Origin: Pseudonocardiaceae bacterium
Lineage (GTDB): Bacteria; Actinomycetota; Actinomycetes; Mycobacteriales; Pseudonocardiaceae
Length of the DNA: 64,000 nt
NCBI GenBank assembly: GCA_009377865.1
Contig: WHTH01000009.1
Location: 1 to 64,000, forward strand
Direction: 5' to 3'
The first letter of the stretch is position 1, and the number at the start of each line of letters is the position of its first letter. Below are positions 43,694 to 53,670 of this stretch, piece after piece. The position numbers and the translations under genes were made by a program. Below the pieces are notes generated by a model. The model worked only from the letters and a program-made list of their open reading frames with translations. It ran no database searches and had not been told where the DNA came from.

Positions 43694-45249
43694 AGGCGCT
43701 GCACGAGGCCCGCCGCAGCGACGAGCTCGCCGAGCTCAGCGGTGGCACCGAGGTCGACCTGCTCGTCGTCGGCCTCGGCGTCACCGGCACCGGGGTCGCG
43801 CTCGACGCCGCCTCGCGAGGTCTGTCGGTCGCCGCGATCGACGCGCACGACCTCGCATTCGGCACGTCGCGCTGGAGTTCCAAGCTGGTGCACGGCGGGC
43901 TGCGCTACCTGGCCAAACTCGATTTCGGCATCGCGTGGGAGAGCGCGGTCGAGCGGAGCAGGCTGATGCGCCACATCGCGCCGCACCTGATCCGCCCGCT
44001 GCCGATGCTGCTGCCGCTGACCCCGGCCGTCTCGCGGCGGGACGAGCTAGCGGTCCGCGCCGGCTTCGCCGCCGGCGATCTGCTGCGCGGCTGCGCCGGC
44101 ACGTCACGGCACACGCTGCCCCGGTCCCGGCGGCTCTCGGCCGTGGCGGCTGCCCGGATGGTCCCCGCATTGCGCGGGTTGGGGCTGCGGGGCGGGTTGC
44201 TGTCGTGGGACGGGCAGCTGGTCGACGACGCGCGGCTGGTCACCGCACTCGCCCGCACCGCCGCCGGCCACGGAGCGCGCATCCTCACCCGTTGCCGGGC
44301 CGAGACGCTGCACGGCGACGGCGCGATGATCACCGACACCCGCACCGGAGCGCGCCACCTGCTGCACACCCGCGCGGTCGTCAACGCCACCGGCGTGTGG
44401 GCCGGGCAGCTGGTGCCCTACCTGGCACTGCGACCCTCCCGCGGCACCCACATCGTGCTGCCCGACGAACTGTTCGGCGGTCTCGGCGCCGCCATCACCG
44501 TGCCGGTGCCCGGGCAGTCCGCGCGGTTCGTCTTCGCGCTGCCCCAAGGCGACGGCCGGGTACTGGTCGGCCTGACCGACGAGCCGCTCGACGGGCCGCC
44601 TCCCGACGTGCCGCAGCCGACGGAGGCTGACATCGGCTTCCTGCTCGATGTGGTGGGCACCGTGCTGGAACACCCGCCGCAGCGCGACGACGTCATCGGT
44701 GCCTTCGCCGGGCTGCGGCCACTGCTCGACCTCGGCGGCGGCACCAGCGCCGACGTCTCGCGCCGCCACGCGGTGCTCGTCTCGCCGGACGGCGTCGTCA
44801 CCGTCACCGGCGGCAAGCTCACCACGTACCGGAAGATGGCCTGTGACGCGGTGGACGAGGCCGCGCGACGGGCAGACCTGCGCACCGGACCGTGCCGCAC
44901 CGCGCGGCTGCCGCTGGTCGGTGCGGGCTCACGCGCCGAGTTGGCGGCGCAGCCGGTGCCGCGGCGGTTGGTCGAGCGTTACGGCACGGAGGCTCCCGCC
45001 GTGCTCGAGCAAGCCGATCCGGCGCTGGCCGAGCCGCTGGCCCACGGCGTGGCGACCACCGGCGCCGAGCTGCTGTGGGCGCTGCGGCACGAGGGCGCGC
45101 TGGACGAGGACGACCTGCTCGACCGGCGCACCCGCATCGGCCTCGTACCCGACGACCGGCAGCGGGCATTGCCCGCTGCCCGCGAGATCCTCGAGCACTA
45201 CCGCGCCACACGTCAGGTCCAGGCCGAGACCAGATCGCCCGGACCGTAG
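43654..45249 (+). CDS. glpD: Glycerol-3-phosphate dehydrogenase, FAD-dependent (GlpD type)
   Basis: 531 residues from GTG 43654. Oxidises sn-glycerol-3-phosphate to dihydroxyacetone phosphate at the membrane. VVGLGVTGTGVALDAASRG (FAD site), FGTSRWSSKLVHGGLRYL (GlpD signature), ATGVWAGQL, and VTVTGGKLTTYRKMA near the C-terminal cap. The first 13 residues come from a palindromic element; the native start may have been lost or lie just downstream (no other in-frame start with a good ribosome site is seen). Overlaps tetR by 4 bp. Confidence 0.9.
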   Translation: MSGDASYDSNRHSQALHEARRSDELAELSGGTEVDLLVVGLGVTGTGVALDAASRGLSVAAIDAHDLAFGTSRWSSKLVHGGLRYLAKLDFGIAWESAVERSRLMRHIAPHLIRPLPMLLPLTPAVSRRDELAVRAGFAAGDLLRGCAGTSRHTLPRSRRLSAVAAARMVPALRGLGLRGGLLSWDGQLVDDARLVTALARTAAGHGARILTRCRAETLHGDGAMITDTRTGARHLLHTRAVVNATGVWAGQLVPYLALRPSRGTHIVLPDELFGGLGAAITVPVPGQSARFVFALPQGDGRVLVGLTDEPLDGPPPDVPQPTEADIGFLLDVVGTVLEHPPQRDDVIGAFAGLRPLLDLGGGTSADVSRRHAVLVSPDGVVTVTGGKLTTYRKMACDAVDEAARRADLRTGPCRTARLPLVGAGSRAELAAQPVPRRLVERYGTEAPAVLEQADPALAEPLAHGVATTGAELLWALRHEGALDEDDLLDRRTRIGLVPDDRQRALPAAREILEHYRATRQVQAETRSPGP

Positions 45250-45392
45250 ACCGTTGCCAGGTCGTGGACCGACAGCCAAGGCCGCCGGGCGGTGCTCACG
45301 GTGATTCTGGTTCACCGCGACGAGCATCGATCCGCTGCTCCGGGCCGGTGATCATTGCGCGCTGACAGCCTCACCGTCAGCTGCGCGCGTTG

Positions 45393-45595
45393 TCAGCGGC
45401 CGGTGGGTGCGTTCCAATCGACGAGTTGGATGATGACGCCGTTGGGGTCGGTGACCTGGAAGGCGCGCTCGCCCCACTCCTCAGCTGTCAGCGGCATGGT
45501 GATGCTGCCCCCTTCGGCGCACAGCCGCGCCAGCCAGCTCGCCCTCGAGATCGTCGACGACGAACGCGAGGATAAGGCCGCGGGCGTGCTCGTCG
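45393..45595 (-). pseudogene. VOC/glyoxalase-family remnant (C-terminal half)
   Basis: RGLILAFVVDDLEGELA in one frame, then after a single-base slip RLCAEGGSITMPLTAEEWGE and RAFQVTDPNGVIIQLVDW, which is the second half of a VOC-fold protein with its metal-ligand Glu region. The first half is missing and the frame upstream belongs to a glycosyltransferase, so this is a deletion scar. Confidence 0.75.
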
Positions 45596-46458
45596 CGCTG
45601 GTCGTCGGGCAGCAGCCGCTGCAGCCGGGCGCGGTGCGGGCCGTCGCCGACCATGACGAGCCGGATCCCGGGCAGCCCGTCGAGCGCCGCCAGCAGATCG
45701 AGCCGCTTCTCCGCGGCGAGCCGGCCGACGGTGCCGACCAGCACCTCGCCGCCCGGTGCCAGCCGTTCGCGCAGCTCGGCGCACCGGTGGGCGGGGGCGA
45801 AGGCGCCGCTGTCCACACCCCTGCGCCACAGCCGCAGCCGCGGAACGCCCTGCGCCGCCAGCGCGGCGTGCACCGGGCGCGACCGCACGAGGGTCATCCC
45901 GGCTGCGCTGTGCAGGTGGCGTACCCACCACGAGGCCACGTGATCGAGGCCCCGCAGGCCGTAACCGCGGGCGAACCCAGCCAGGTCGGTCTGGAAGACC
46001 GCGACCGTGGGGATGCCCCGCTGCCGGGCAGCCCGCAGGCCGGCCGCGCCGAGCACCGCGGGCGAGGCGACGTGCACCACGTCGGGACGGTGCGCGGCCA
46101 GCAGGCGGCGCATCGTGCGTGGTCCGGCCAGCCCGACCCGGAACGACCGGTAGCCCGGCAACCCGACCGAGCGCACCCGGTGCACCGGGACGCCGGCGTA
46201 GCTGTCCGGTCCCGGGCCGGGCGCGACGATCACCGCGTCGTGCCCGGCCGCGGTGACGTGCTCGACGACCCGGCACACCGAGCCGGCCACTCCGTTGACC
46301 GCGGGCAGGAACGATTCGGCGACCACGAGCACCCGCAGCGGACGTCCGGTCGGGGCCGTAACGGGCACCAGGCTCGCCCGCACCCGAGCAGCCCGCACCC
46401 GACCCACCGCCACGCACACCGCCACCACCGCGGCGACCGCGACCACCGCGACTATGGT
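45596..46458 (-). pseudogene. GT4-family glycosyltransferase, truncated at the C-terminus
   Basis: PLRVLVVAESFLPAVNGVAG, then HDAVIVAPGPGPDSY, RPDVVHVASPAVLGAAGL, VFQTDLAGFARGYG and VLVGTVGRLAAEKRLDLLAA: a MgtA/PimB-like GT4 N-domain and the start of the C-domain. After VMVGDGPHRARLQRLLPDD the frame passes straight into VOC sequence. The sugar-nucleotide-binding EX7E region is lost, so it should be inactive. The real start is unclear. Confidence 0.75.
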
Positions 46459-46479
46459 CGCCGCTGACCCGTACTCCCG

Positions 46480-46809
46480 GTAGGCGCCGCGCGAGCAGGT
46501 GCTCGGCCCGGGCCCATCGCCGCACCCCGGTCCACCGGCCGACGCGGCCGTCGCGCAGCGCGGGGCCGTAGCGCCTGCCCACCGCATAGCCGAGCGACTC
46601 GCCGGTCAGCTGGCCGAGCACGCTGGCCGCGACGATCGCCAGGTACACCCGGCACCGTCGACCCGGGTGCCGGCCAGCAGCACGGCGACGTCACCTGGCA
46701 CGGCCAGACCGACCACCGGGAGCGTCTCGGCCACCTGGACGACTCCCGTGATCACCGCCACCGTGAGCAGGCCCAGCTCGGCGATCCAGTCCAACACGCT
46801 GGTGAGCAC
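46480..46809 (-). pseudogene. DedA-family membrane protein pseudogene
   Basis: From GTG 46809: LTSVLDWIAELGLLTVAVIT then VAETLPVVGLAVPGDVAVLL in one frame; YLAIVAASVLGQLTGESLGY then AVGRRYGPAL and RWARAEHLLAR in another. The C-terminal half is missing. A frameshifted and truncated DedA/SNARE-associated protein gene abutting the glycosyltransferase remnant. Confidence 0.7.
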
Positions 46810-47014
46810 GCGACCAGCATCGGGCGCGCGGGCGATCCGATCACTCCGGACAACCACCGAGATCTCCCGGGGGTTACCCCGAGACGGGTGCAGCCGACGC
46901 TGAACCCGGACGGTCGCTATGGGTGACGGTGTCCAGCGCGCTCGGCCGGCAGCCCCGCGATTTCGCCGACTTCGGGCGTGCCACGGCCACCACCGGCGTC
47001 TGGGACCTCCAGGA

Positions 47015-47554
47015 TCAGTCGCTCAGCAGGTCGAGCAGCTTGGTGACCGTGTTCCAGTTGCGGGCCGTGATCCGCACACCGAGGCGGCGCTCCAGCACGT
47101 CGGTGGTCAGCTTCGACCTGCCCGCACCGTTGGGGTAGTGGAGATACACCACCCCGTCGCCGAGTGTGGACTCGTCGGGCCCGAAGCCACCCTGGTCGAT
47201 CCCGGACAGCCGCTCGGGATCGGGCGCTGCTGACATGAACCCGACGTGCAGGGTCTTCGGGTCCGCGGTCGCTGCCGGGTACGGGTTGGCGTCGATCGCC
47301 GCCGCGAGTTGCGACCCGGTCCGGAGGATGACCGTCACCCCGATCCCGAGATCGCGCTCGATGCGCTCCTCGATCTCGCGCGCCAACCCGTCGACGTCGT
47401 CCCGAGCGTTGCTGAACACCGCGTTGCCGCTGTTCAGGTACGTCGTGACATCGGTGTGCCCGAGCGAACCCAGCATCGCGCGCAGCTCCGCCATCGGCAC
47501 CTGCTGCCGGCCACCGACATTGACCCCGCGCAGCAGTGCGACGTAGCTGGTCAT
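47015..47554 (-). CDS. DUF1697 family protein
   Basis: 179 residues from ATG 47554. TSYVALLRGVNVGGRQQVPM is the family signature, followed by TYLNSGNAVFSN and the C-terminal RNWNTVTKLLDLL. Function of the family is not established. Its ATG overlaps the stop of the WYL regulator (ATGA), so it is translated from the same message. Confidence 0.9.
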   Translation of the reverse strand: MTSYVALLRGVNVGGRQQVPMAELRAMLGSLGHTDVTTYLNSGNAVFSNARDDVDGLAREIEERIERDLGIGVTVILRTGSQLAAAIDANPYPAATADPKTLHVGFMSAAPDPERLSGIDQGGFGPDESTLGDGVVYLHYPNGAGRSKLTTDVLERRLGVRITARNWNTVTKLLDLLSD

Positions 47555-48513
47555 GCCGATACTCCCGTGCCGGCGCCCCGATGCAGCCGCTCGGCCAGCG
47601 CACGCACCTGATCGGCGAGCACTCGGAGCTCGAGCACCTCGAAGTCGACCCCGAGCCACGCCACGTGCAGCGCGATCGAGTCCAGCGAGTCCGAGCCCGT
47701 GGTCAGCAAGCAGGTGTCTTCGTCCAGCTCGGCGAGTTGCCCGACGGTCGGGGGCACCCGCTGCGCGACGACGTCGACCGGTGCATGCAGCAGCACCCGT
47801 GCCCGGTAGCGGTAGGGGGCGGTGGACACGGACTCGGACACGTACGTCGCGGCATCGGGCGGGTCCTGCGGCACGAACCGCTGCCCTGTCGCCGCCGGCT
47901 CGGTGATCCGGTCGACGCGGAACGACCGCCAGTCGTCGCGGTCCACATCCCGGGCGACGAGATACCAGCGCCGCCCGGTGTGCACCAGCCGGTGTGGCTC
48001 CGTCCGGCGTCGGCTGACCGCACCCTCCCGGTCGGTGTAGCCGAACCGCAGCCGCTCGGCGTCCCGGCACGCGCCGGCGATCACTGCCAGTGCTGCCGCG
48101 TCGATGGTCGGCCCGGACCCGGTCAGCGCCACCATGGATGCCTGCACCGCGGCGACGCGATGGCGCAGCCGCGACGGCAGCACCTGTTCCAGCTTGGCCA
48201 GCGCCCGCACCGACGTCTCCTCGATCCCGGTCACGGTGCCGCCGGCGGCCGTGCGCAACCCGACGGCGACCGCGACCGCCTCATCGTCGTCGAGCAGCAA
48301 CGGTGGCAGCGCCGCACCGGCCCCGAGCCGGTACCCACCCGCCACGCCGGGTGTGGCATCCACCGGATACCCCAGCTCGCGCAGCCGCTCCACGTCGCGG
48401 CGCACGGTCCGCGTGGTGACCCGCAGCCGCTCGGCGAGCTCGGCCCCGGCCCACTCGCGCCGCGACTGCAGCACCGACAGCAACCGCAGCAGCCGGGCCG
48501 ACGAATCCAGCAC
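47551..48513 (-). CDS. HTH-WYL transcriptional regulator (YafY/PafC-like)
   Basis: 320 residues from GTG 48513 (a longer form from 48549 adds 12). N-terminal HTH: RLLRLLSVLQSRREWAGAEL, then VTTRTVRRDVERLRELGYPV. The WYL domain shows RTEPHRLVHTGRRWYLVARD. WYL regulators sense ligands or nucleic acids. Divergent from a DinB-like gene, with about 55 bp between, and followed by DUF1697. Confidence 0.9.
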   Translation of the reverse strand: MLDSSARLLRLLSVLQSRREWAGAELAERLRVTTRTVRRDVERLRELGYPVDATPGVAGGYRLGAGAALPPLLLDDDEAVAVAVGLRTAAGGTVTGIEETSVRALAKLEQVLPSRLRHRVAAVQASMVALTGSGPTIDAAALAVIAGACRDAERLRFGYTDREGAVSRRRTEPHRLVHTGRRWYLVARDVDRDDWRSFRVDRITEPAATGQRFVPQDPPDAATYVSESVSTAPYRYRARVLLHAPVDVVAQRVPPTVGQLAELDEDTCLLTTGSDSLDSIALHVAWLGVDFEVLELRVLADQVRALAERLHRGAGTGVSA

Positions 48514-48568
48514 AACCCGAGTCTGCCCGAGGACCGAAACTGTCCGCAATCACCCATACCGTTGCGCC

Positions 48569-49123
48569 ATGGACGTGAACTGGAACGAAGAACTGGTCGA
48601 GCACCTCGACTGGCACTGGCGCAACCAGCTCCACCCCCGCCTCGACGGGCTCGGCGACGACGAGTACTTCTGGGAACCGGCCGCCGAGTGCTGGAATGTG
48701 CGGCCCCGGGGCGAGAGCATCGCCCCGATCGCGGCCGGGTCGGGCGGCTTCACCGTCGATTTCGCGACGCCCGAACCCGACCCGCCGCCGGTGACGACGA
48801 TCGCATGGCGGCTGGCGCACGTCATCGTGGGCGTGCTGGGGATGCGGGTCGCGGCCCACTTCGGCGGCCCCGCGACCGACTACGGCAGCTTCGCCTACGC
48901 CGGCACCGCGGCCGAGGCGCTGTCGCAGCTCGACCAGACCTACGCGGCCTGGATCGACGGTGTGCGTGGCCTCGGTGCCGAGGGACTCGCCCGGCCGTGC
49001 GGGCCCGCCGAGGGACCGTTCGCCGAGCGGTCGATGGCGACCCTGGTGCTGCACATCAACCGCGAGGTCATCCACCACGGCGCCGAGATCGCCCTGCTGC
49101 GCGACCTGTACCGGGCCCGTTGA
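48569..49123 (+). CDS. DinB-like (DUF664-type) protein
   Basis: 184 residues from ATG 48569. Four-helix DinB fold: LVEHLDWHWRNQLHPRLDGL, ITTIAWRLAHVIVGVLGMRV-like segment with metal-ligand His, and HINREVIHHGAEIALLRDLY with the HxxxH-type pair. Thiol-dependent transferases or metal-binding proteins of unknown substrate. Divergently paired with the WYL regulator. Confidence 0.85.
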   Translation: MDVNWNEELVEHLDWHWRNQLHPRLDGLGDDEYFWEPAAECWNVRPRGESIAPIAAGSGGFTVDFATPEPDPPPVTTIAWRLAHVIVGVLGMRVAAHFGGPATDYGSFAYAGTAAEALSQLDQTYAAWIDGVRGLGAEGLARPCGPAEGPFAERSMATLVLHINREVIHHGAEIALLRDLYRAR

Positions 49124-49191
49124 CACCTGTGCGAGATCGAGAAGGGAGCCCAGCGATGGCTATGCCCCCTCCGGGCACCGTTTCGCCACAT

Positions 49192-49689
49192 TCAGCTCGC
49201 GGCATCGAGGGCGAAGGAGCCGGTCTTCACGTCTCCGACGCGGTCGTAGCTGAGGATAAGGACACCAGTGCTGGTAGTGGACGAGTACACGAGCTTCAGT
49301 CCCGCGGGTACGGTCCCATCGGCGAACAGTCGCTTTCCCTGCCCGAGCACAACCGGGTAGATCATGAGCCGCAACTCGTCCACCAGATCGTGCCGCAGCA
49401 GGGTCTGGACCAACCCGGCGCTGCCGTGCACCTGCAGTTCACCGCCGTCGCGCTCCTTCAGGACGTGAACAGCCTCGACCACGTCACCGCTGATCAGCCG
49501 TGCCCCCTCCCAGTCCACCCGATCGAGGCTCCGGGACGCGACGTGCTTCGGCAGCGTGTTGAGAGCCTCGGCAATCGGATCGTTCTCGGTGGGCACATGC
49601 GGCCAGTGGGCGACGAAGATCTCGTAGGTTCCCCGGCCGAGCAGGAAGTCCTCGGCGCCGGAGAACCACTGGTCCATCTGACGGCCCAT
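49192..49689 (-). pseudogene. RibD C-terminal/dihydrofolate-reductase-like protein lacking its N-terminus
   Basis: 165 residues from ATG 49689: GRQMDQWFSGAEDFLLGRGT, NTLPKHVASRSLDRVDWEGA, GGELQVHGSAGLVQTLLRHD. Family members begin about 35 residues earlier with a strand that carries the cofactor-site SxDGY; here that part is replaced by sequence from a cyclase gene. The ATG may still be used, but the fold should be incomplete. Confidence 0.72.
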
Positions 49690-49719
49690 GTCTTCGTCGG
49701 TGAGCCGGCCGGCTATCGC

Positions 49720-50196
49720 CTCGGGTGTCGTCGATGTTGACGGAGTCGATCCCCACCAGGGCCGCTCCGGCCGTCACGAGCATCTCGGCCGCGGGCCCGG
49801 TGAGGAAGGGATGGTCGGTGGCGCCGTAGCGCTCGGTACGCCAGTGCACGTCCCACCCGGTCCGCAGCAACACTGCATGCCCGGCGAGGCCGGTATCCGG
49901 CATGGCCTCGGGCCCGATCGCACCACTGACGTCGACCACGGTAGTGGGCAGGTTGGCGATGCGGTCCAGGGCTAGCCCGGCCAGGTCGTGACCGTCGGCA
50001 AACCGGTGCGCCGGGGTGTCGAGGTAGGTCCGGTGTTGCCGACCATCGTGAGGCTACCGATGCTGAACTCGGTACCGGCGTCGTACTGCGACCGGGACTC
50101 CTCGAACGACAGGTAACTCCCGATCACCGGTGCAGGCAGGCCGGGGTAGGTGACCATCCCGTGCTCGACGATGTGACTCAACTCGAGCATCCGCAT
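49720..50196 (-). pseudogene. Cyclase/kynurenine-formamidase-like pseudogene
   Basis: From ATG 50196: MRMLELSHIVEHGMVTYPGL, FSIGSLTMVGNTG, then a one-base deletion near 50029; the other frame continues with HRFADG-type sequence, HAVLLRTGWDVHWRTERYG and GAALVGIDSVNIDDT. The sequence then runs into the RibD-like gene. Both a frameshift and a C-terminal deletion. Confidence 0.75.
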
Positions 50197-50363
50197 CCGG
50201 CAAACGCTAAGAGTTGCCGCTCGACGTCGCGTTCGGCGCGATCGCCCGTCCCGAGCCGCTAGCACAGCCGCTCGCTCGTTGACGGGCGTCAATGTTACTG
50301 CTGCTTTCGTCAACGGGCTATCAAGGTCGTGCCCGACGGTCGCGCACTGCGGTGAGGTGGTGG

Positions 50364-51296
50364 ATGGGAGCGTCGAAGGCCGCCGATGGTGATCTGGTGG
50401 CGCAGGTGCGCTCGTTCAACCGTTTCTACACCCGCGTCATCGGCGTGTTGACCGACGGTCTGGTGGGAACGCCGTACTCGCTGACCGAAGCACGGGTGCT
50501 GTTCGAGCTCGCGCAGCGCGACACGATCGACAGCTCCGAGCTGCGGCGGCTGCTGGACCTCGACGCCGGATACCTGAGCCGAATCCTGGCCGGGTTCGTC
50601 GCAGGCGGGCTGGTCGGCCGCGAGCAGTCGGCTGCCGACGCGCGCCACCACGTCGCCCGGCTGACCGAAACCGGCCGCGCGGCGTTCGCGGTGCTCGATG
50701 AGCACCAGATCGAGGCCGTCGAGCAGCTGCTCGCACCCCTCTCGACGCAGCAGCGGACGGATCTCGTGTCCGCGATGGGCACTATCCGCCGGGAGCTCGG
50801 GGACACGCCGCGCCCGCAGGGCTACGTGCTGCGGCCGCCGGAACCCGGCGAACTCGGATGGGTGGTGTCCCGGCACGGCGCGGTCTATGCCGCGGAGTAC
50901 GGCTGGGACGCCAGCTTCGAGGCACTCGTGGCGCGGGTGATCGCCGACTACCTCGACGGCCACGACCCGAAACGCGAGGCGGCCTGGATCGCCGAGGTCG
51001 ACGGCGAACCGGCCGGCAGCGTGTTCTGCGTTGCCGGTGACGCATCCACCGCGAAGCTGCGGTTGCTGCTGGTCGAACCGTCCGCCCGCGGGATGGGCAT
51101 CGGAGCGCGGCTGGTCGAGGAGTGCCTGCGGTTCGCCCGCCGCGCGGGCTACTCCCGGATCACGCTGTGGACCGTCGACGCGCTCACCGGGGCGCGTCGC
51201 ATCTACGAGCACGCCAGATTCCACCTCGACGAGCAAGCGCCCCACCACAGCTTCGGCCATGACATCGTCGGGCAAATCTGGTCCCGTGAGCTGTAG
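50364..51296 (+). CDS. MarR-GNAT fusion protein
   Basis: 310 residues from ATG 50364. Residues 1-145: MarR winged helix (YSLTEARVLFELAQRDTIDS, LDAGYLSRILAGFVAGGLV, RHHVARLTETGRAAFAVLDE). Residues 155-310: GNAT acetyltransferase with VEPSARGMGIGARLVEECLR as the acetyl-CoA loop. A common actinobacterial fusion of unknown substrate. Complete. Confidence 0.9.
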   Translation: MGASKAADGDLVAQVRSFNRFYTRVIGVLTDGLVGTPYSLTEARVLFELAQRDTIDSSELRRLLDLDAGYLSRILAGFVAGGLVGREQSAADARHHVARLTETGRAAFAVLDEHQIEAVEQLLAPLSTQQRTDLVSAMGTIRRELGDTPRPQGYVLRPPEPGELGWVVSRHGAVYAAEYGWDASFEALVARVIADYLDGHDPKREAAWIAEVDGEPAGSVFCVAGDASTAKLRLLLVEPSARGMGIGARLVEECLRFARRAGYSRITLWTVDALTGARRIYEHARFHLDEQAPHHSFGHDIVGQIWSREL

Positions 51297-51359
51297 GGAT
51301 ACCGACGACGGCATCGTCCTCGCGGCCCGCCTCCACGTCCGCAGCCGCCCGCACGTGAC

Positions 51360-51893
51360 GTGGCGAAACCGCCGCCGCAGGGGATGTCCAGTGGTGACCA
51401 GATGTCAGCCCGCTGCTTGCCAGCCGAGGTGACGCTCGGCGCCGGAGCGCTGGCCGCCGCCTTCCTGACCGTCTCGGCGCTGCTGGGCGGCGCGCTGGGC
51501 GCGGCGCAGATCACCGACAGCCCCGCGACCGTCGGCGCGCTGCGGCAGCTGAGTTTCCTCCTCGGCGGCGCCGGACACACCGCATTCCTCGGGATGCTGG
51601 TCGGAGCGGCCAGCCTGGCAGCGCTGCGGGCCGATGCGCTACCCCGCTGGCTGACCACCGCCGGACTGGTCTCCGCGACCGCCTCGATGCTGTCGCTGCT
51701 GTCGCTCGTCTTTGCCCCGACGCTGCTATTCATCCCGGTCGGGTGCTTCTCCGCGCTGCTGGTCATCGCCGCCGCCAGCGTGCTGCTGGCCACCGGCCGG
51801 ACCGGCCCGGACCGCGTGGGTGGTGTCGGTGCCTCGGTGGCCGGTGGCGTCGGGGTCATCATCCTCGCATTCGCGATCACCATCGTCATCTAG
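51360..51893 (+). CDS. Small membrane protein, possibly N-terminally truncated
   Basis: 177 residues from GTG 51360, with four hydrophobic segments (LGAGALAAAFLTVSALLGGA, LGGAGHTAFLGMLVGAASLA, LSLLSLVFAPTLLFIPVGCF and VGVIILAFAITIVI). Looks like the last part of a six-helix DUF4386-like protein whose first two helices are missing. Function unknown. Confidence 0.55.
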   Translation: MAKPPPQGMSSGDQMSARCLPAEVTLGAGALAAAFLTVSALLGGALGAAQITDSPATVGALRQLSFLLGGAGHTAFLGMLVGAASLAALRADALPRWLTTAGLVSATASMLSLLSLVFAPTLLFIPVGCFSALLVIAAASVLLATGRTGPDRVGGVGASVAGGVGVIILAFAITIVI

Positions 51894-51991
51894 ATCAACT
51901 CGACCCGCGCAGGCAGGGTGGAAGCCTGGCCCGGCAGACTCGGGGTCCGTACAGCCGGACGTTGGTTATCGACGAGCAAGGAGACGCGCTG

Positions 51992-52654
51992 ATGGATGCA
52001 CAGGAGCTGTTTGTCCGGGCGCGGGAGGACCTGTCCGACGTCGAGGAGCAAATCCGGCACCACCCGTGGCTCGCGGAACTGGAAGCCGGCCGCGTTCCCG
52101 CGGCGGCGCTACGCGCCTTCGCCGGCGAACAACTCGCGATCATCCCCAGTGACCTGCGCAGCTTCGAGACGCTCGCGCAACGGTTCACCGACGAGCCGGC
52201 ACACGGGTACCTGGAGGGCATGGCCGCCGGGGAGCGCACCGCGCTGCAGGCACTCGAGCGCTTCGCCACGGCAGCCGGGCTCGGCGATTCGCAGCGCCAG
52301 GACTACGAGCCGATCCCCGGCTGCCAGGCCTACCCGTCCTTCGTCGCCCGCCTGGCCCGTGACGGCACGCCTGCCGAGGTCGCAGGCGCCTTCCTGGTCA
52401 ACCTCGACGCCTGGGGCGGCTGCTGTGCCCGGATGGCGGCCGCGCTGCCCACGTCATACGGGTTCGCCGAGGCCGACTGTGCCTTCTTTGCCCACTTCGC
52501 CGGGCCGACCACGGAGTTGAAGCGGGCAAGCGTCGAAGTCCTCGACGCCGGGCTCACGCACGGTGTCACCCCGGCAGCCGTTGCCCAGGCTGCCCGACTG
52601 CTGCAGGCCTACGAACTGCTGTACTGGGACAGCCTGCCACGGGCGATCAGCTGA
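51992..52654 (+). CDS. TenA/PqqC-superfamily (heme-oxygenase-like fold) protein
   Basis: 220 residues from ATG 51992; AAGGAGA lies 10 nt before it. Helical: DVEEQIRHHPWLAELEAGRV, LRAFAGEQLAIIPSDLRSFE, then GYLEGMAAGERTALQALERF. The fold group includes thiaminase II, PqqC and CADD-like oxidases. Not assignable to a pathway; no thiamine or PQQ genes nearby. Overall organisation is intact. Confidence 0.7.
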   Translation: MDAQELFVRAREDLSDVEEQIRHHPWLAELEAGRVPAAALRAFAGEQLAIIPSDLRSFETLAQRFTDEPAHGYLEGMAAGERTALQALERFATAAGLGDSQRQDYEPIPGCQAYPSFVARLARDGTPAEVAGAFLVNLDAWGGCCARMAAALPTSYGFAEADCAFFAHFAGPTTELKRASVEVLDAGLTHGVTPAAVAQAARLLQAYELLYWDSLPRAIS

Positions 52655-52658
52655 TGCG

Positions 52659-53670
52659 TCACGCACGTAACCGGTCGCGGTCATTGGGATCGCTCATCAT
52701 CAGAGCCTGGTCGTCCGAGTCGGCGTCGGCGTCGGTCCAGGGCGCATCGGTGGGCGGGTGCTGCAGGTGCCAGCGCACCGACTCCGCGACTCGCTGTGCT
52801 GGGTCGCCCCGGTGCCCAGCCGAGGAGTTGCTGAGCTCGGGCGACGGAGACCAGCAGGTGCTGGGCCGGCGCTGCGGTGAGCGCGAGGTCTGCTGGCAGA
52901 GCGCTGTCGGGGACACGGACCAACCGGGCCTCTGATTCAGCGGCATCGAGGATCTGCTGCAACCAGAAGCCCACCGGTAGCGTCTGGGGTTCGCCGAGGT
53001 TGACGGGCAATCCATCCGCTTCCCGGTGGTCCAGAGCGGCGAGGTCGCCCATGGCGAGGTCGTCGACGTATCCGCGGGTCCACAGCAGGTTCCCGGCGCC
53101 GACGGGGATGGTGCTGCGGCCGGCTCGTATCCGGCGCAGCACGATGCCCTCTCTGCGCTGCCGATCGTGCGGTCCGTAGACCAGCGGCAGGCGCAGGACC
53201 ACGGCACCACTGGCCAGCCACCGGTCCTCGACGTCGCGTTTACTGTAGTCGTCTGGGATCTCGGGCAGGTTCATGCCGCGGTAGGGGTAGCGCTCACGCC
53301 GCAGCTCCGAGTCTTCGGTCAGGGGAACGGGTGCGTCACATCACCCGGCCAGCAGCGCGGCGTGCGCCTGGTAAACGTCCTGGCTGGACAGTACGACGGT
53401 GGGGACTTCCGGCAGCACCGGCAGCACCGCATCGACATCCGCTGCGGTCATCGCGCAGGTGTCGACCACAGCCTCGGGAGCGAACTCCCGGATCTCTTGT
53501 TGATGCTGCGCGAGGTCGCGGCGGTCGGTGCGCAGGTGACCCATCGGTACCCAGCCCGAGGGCTCGCTACGGCTGCGGTGAGCGAGGAGGACCTCGTCGC
53601 CGCGCTCATGCAACCGCTCGACCACGCGCCGATCCAAGAACAGCGTTCCGCCGATGACCAGGACACGCAC
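52659..53670 (-). pseudogene. NAD-dependent epimerase/dehydratase pseudogene
   Basis: From GTG 53670: RVLVIGGTLFLDRRVVERLH, VVDTCAMTAADVDAVLPVLP, SSQDVYQAHAALLAG, then an in-frame TGA (53341-53343). The same frame continues with LTEDSELRRERYPYRGMNLP and ASGAVVLRLPLVYGPHDRQR. Near 52815 a frameshift moves the C-terminus (RVAESVRWHLQHPPTDAPW) to another frame. One nonsense and one frameshift mutation. Confidence 0.82.

Noticed and set aside
53341-53343. In-frame TGA in the epimerase gene as selenocysteine or read-through
   Set aside because: There is a second lesion (frameshift near 52815), and no SECIS-like element or selenoprotein family match, so decay is simpler.
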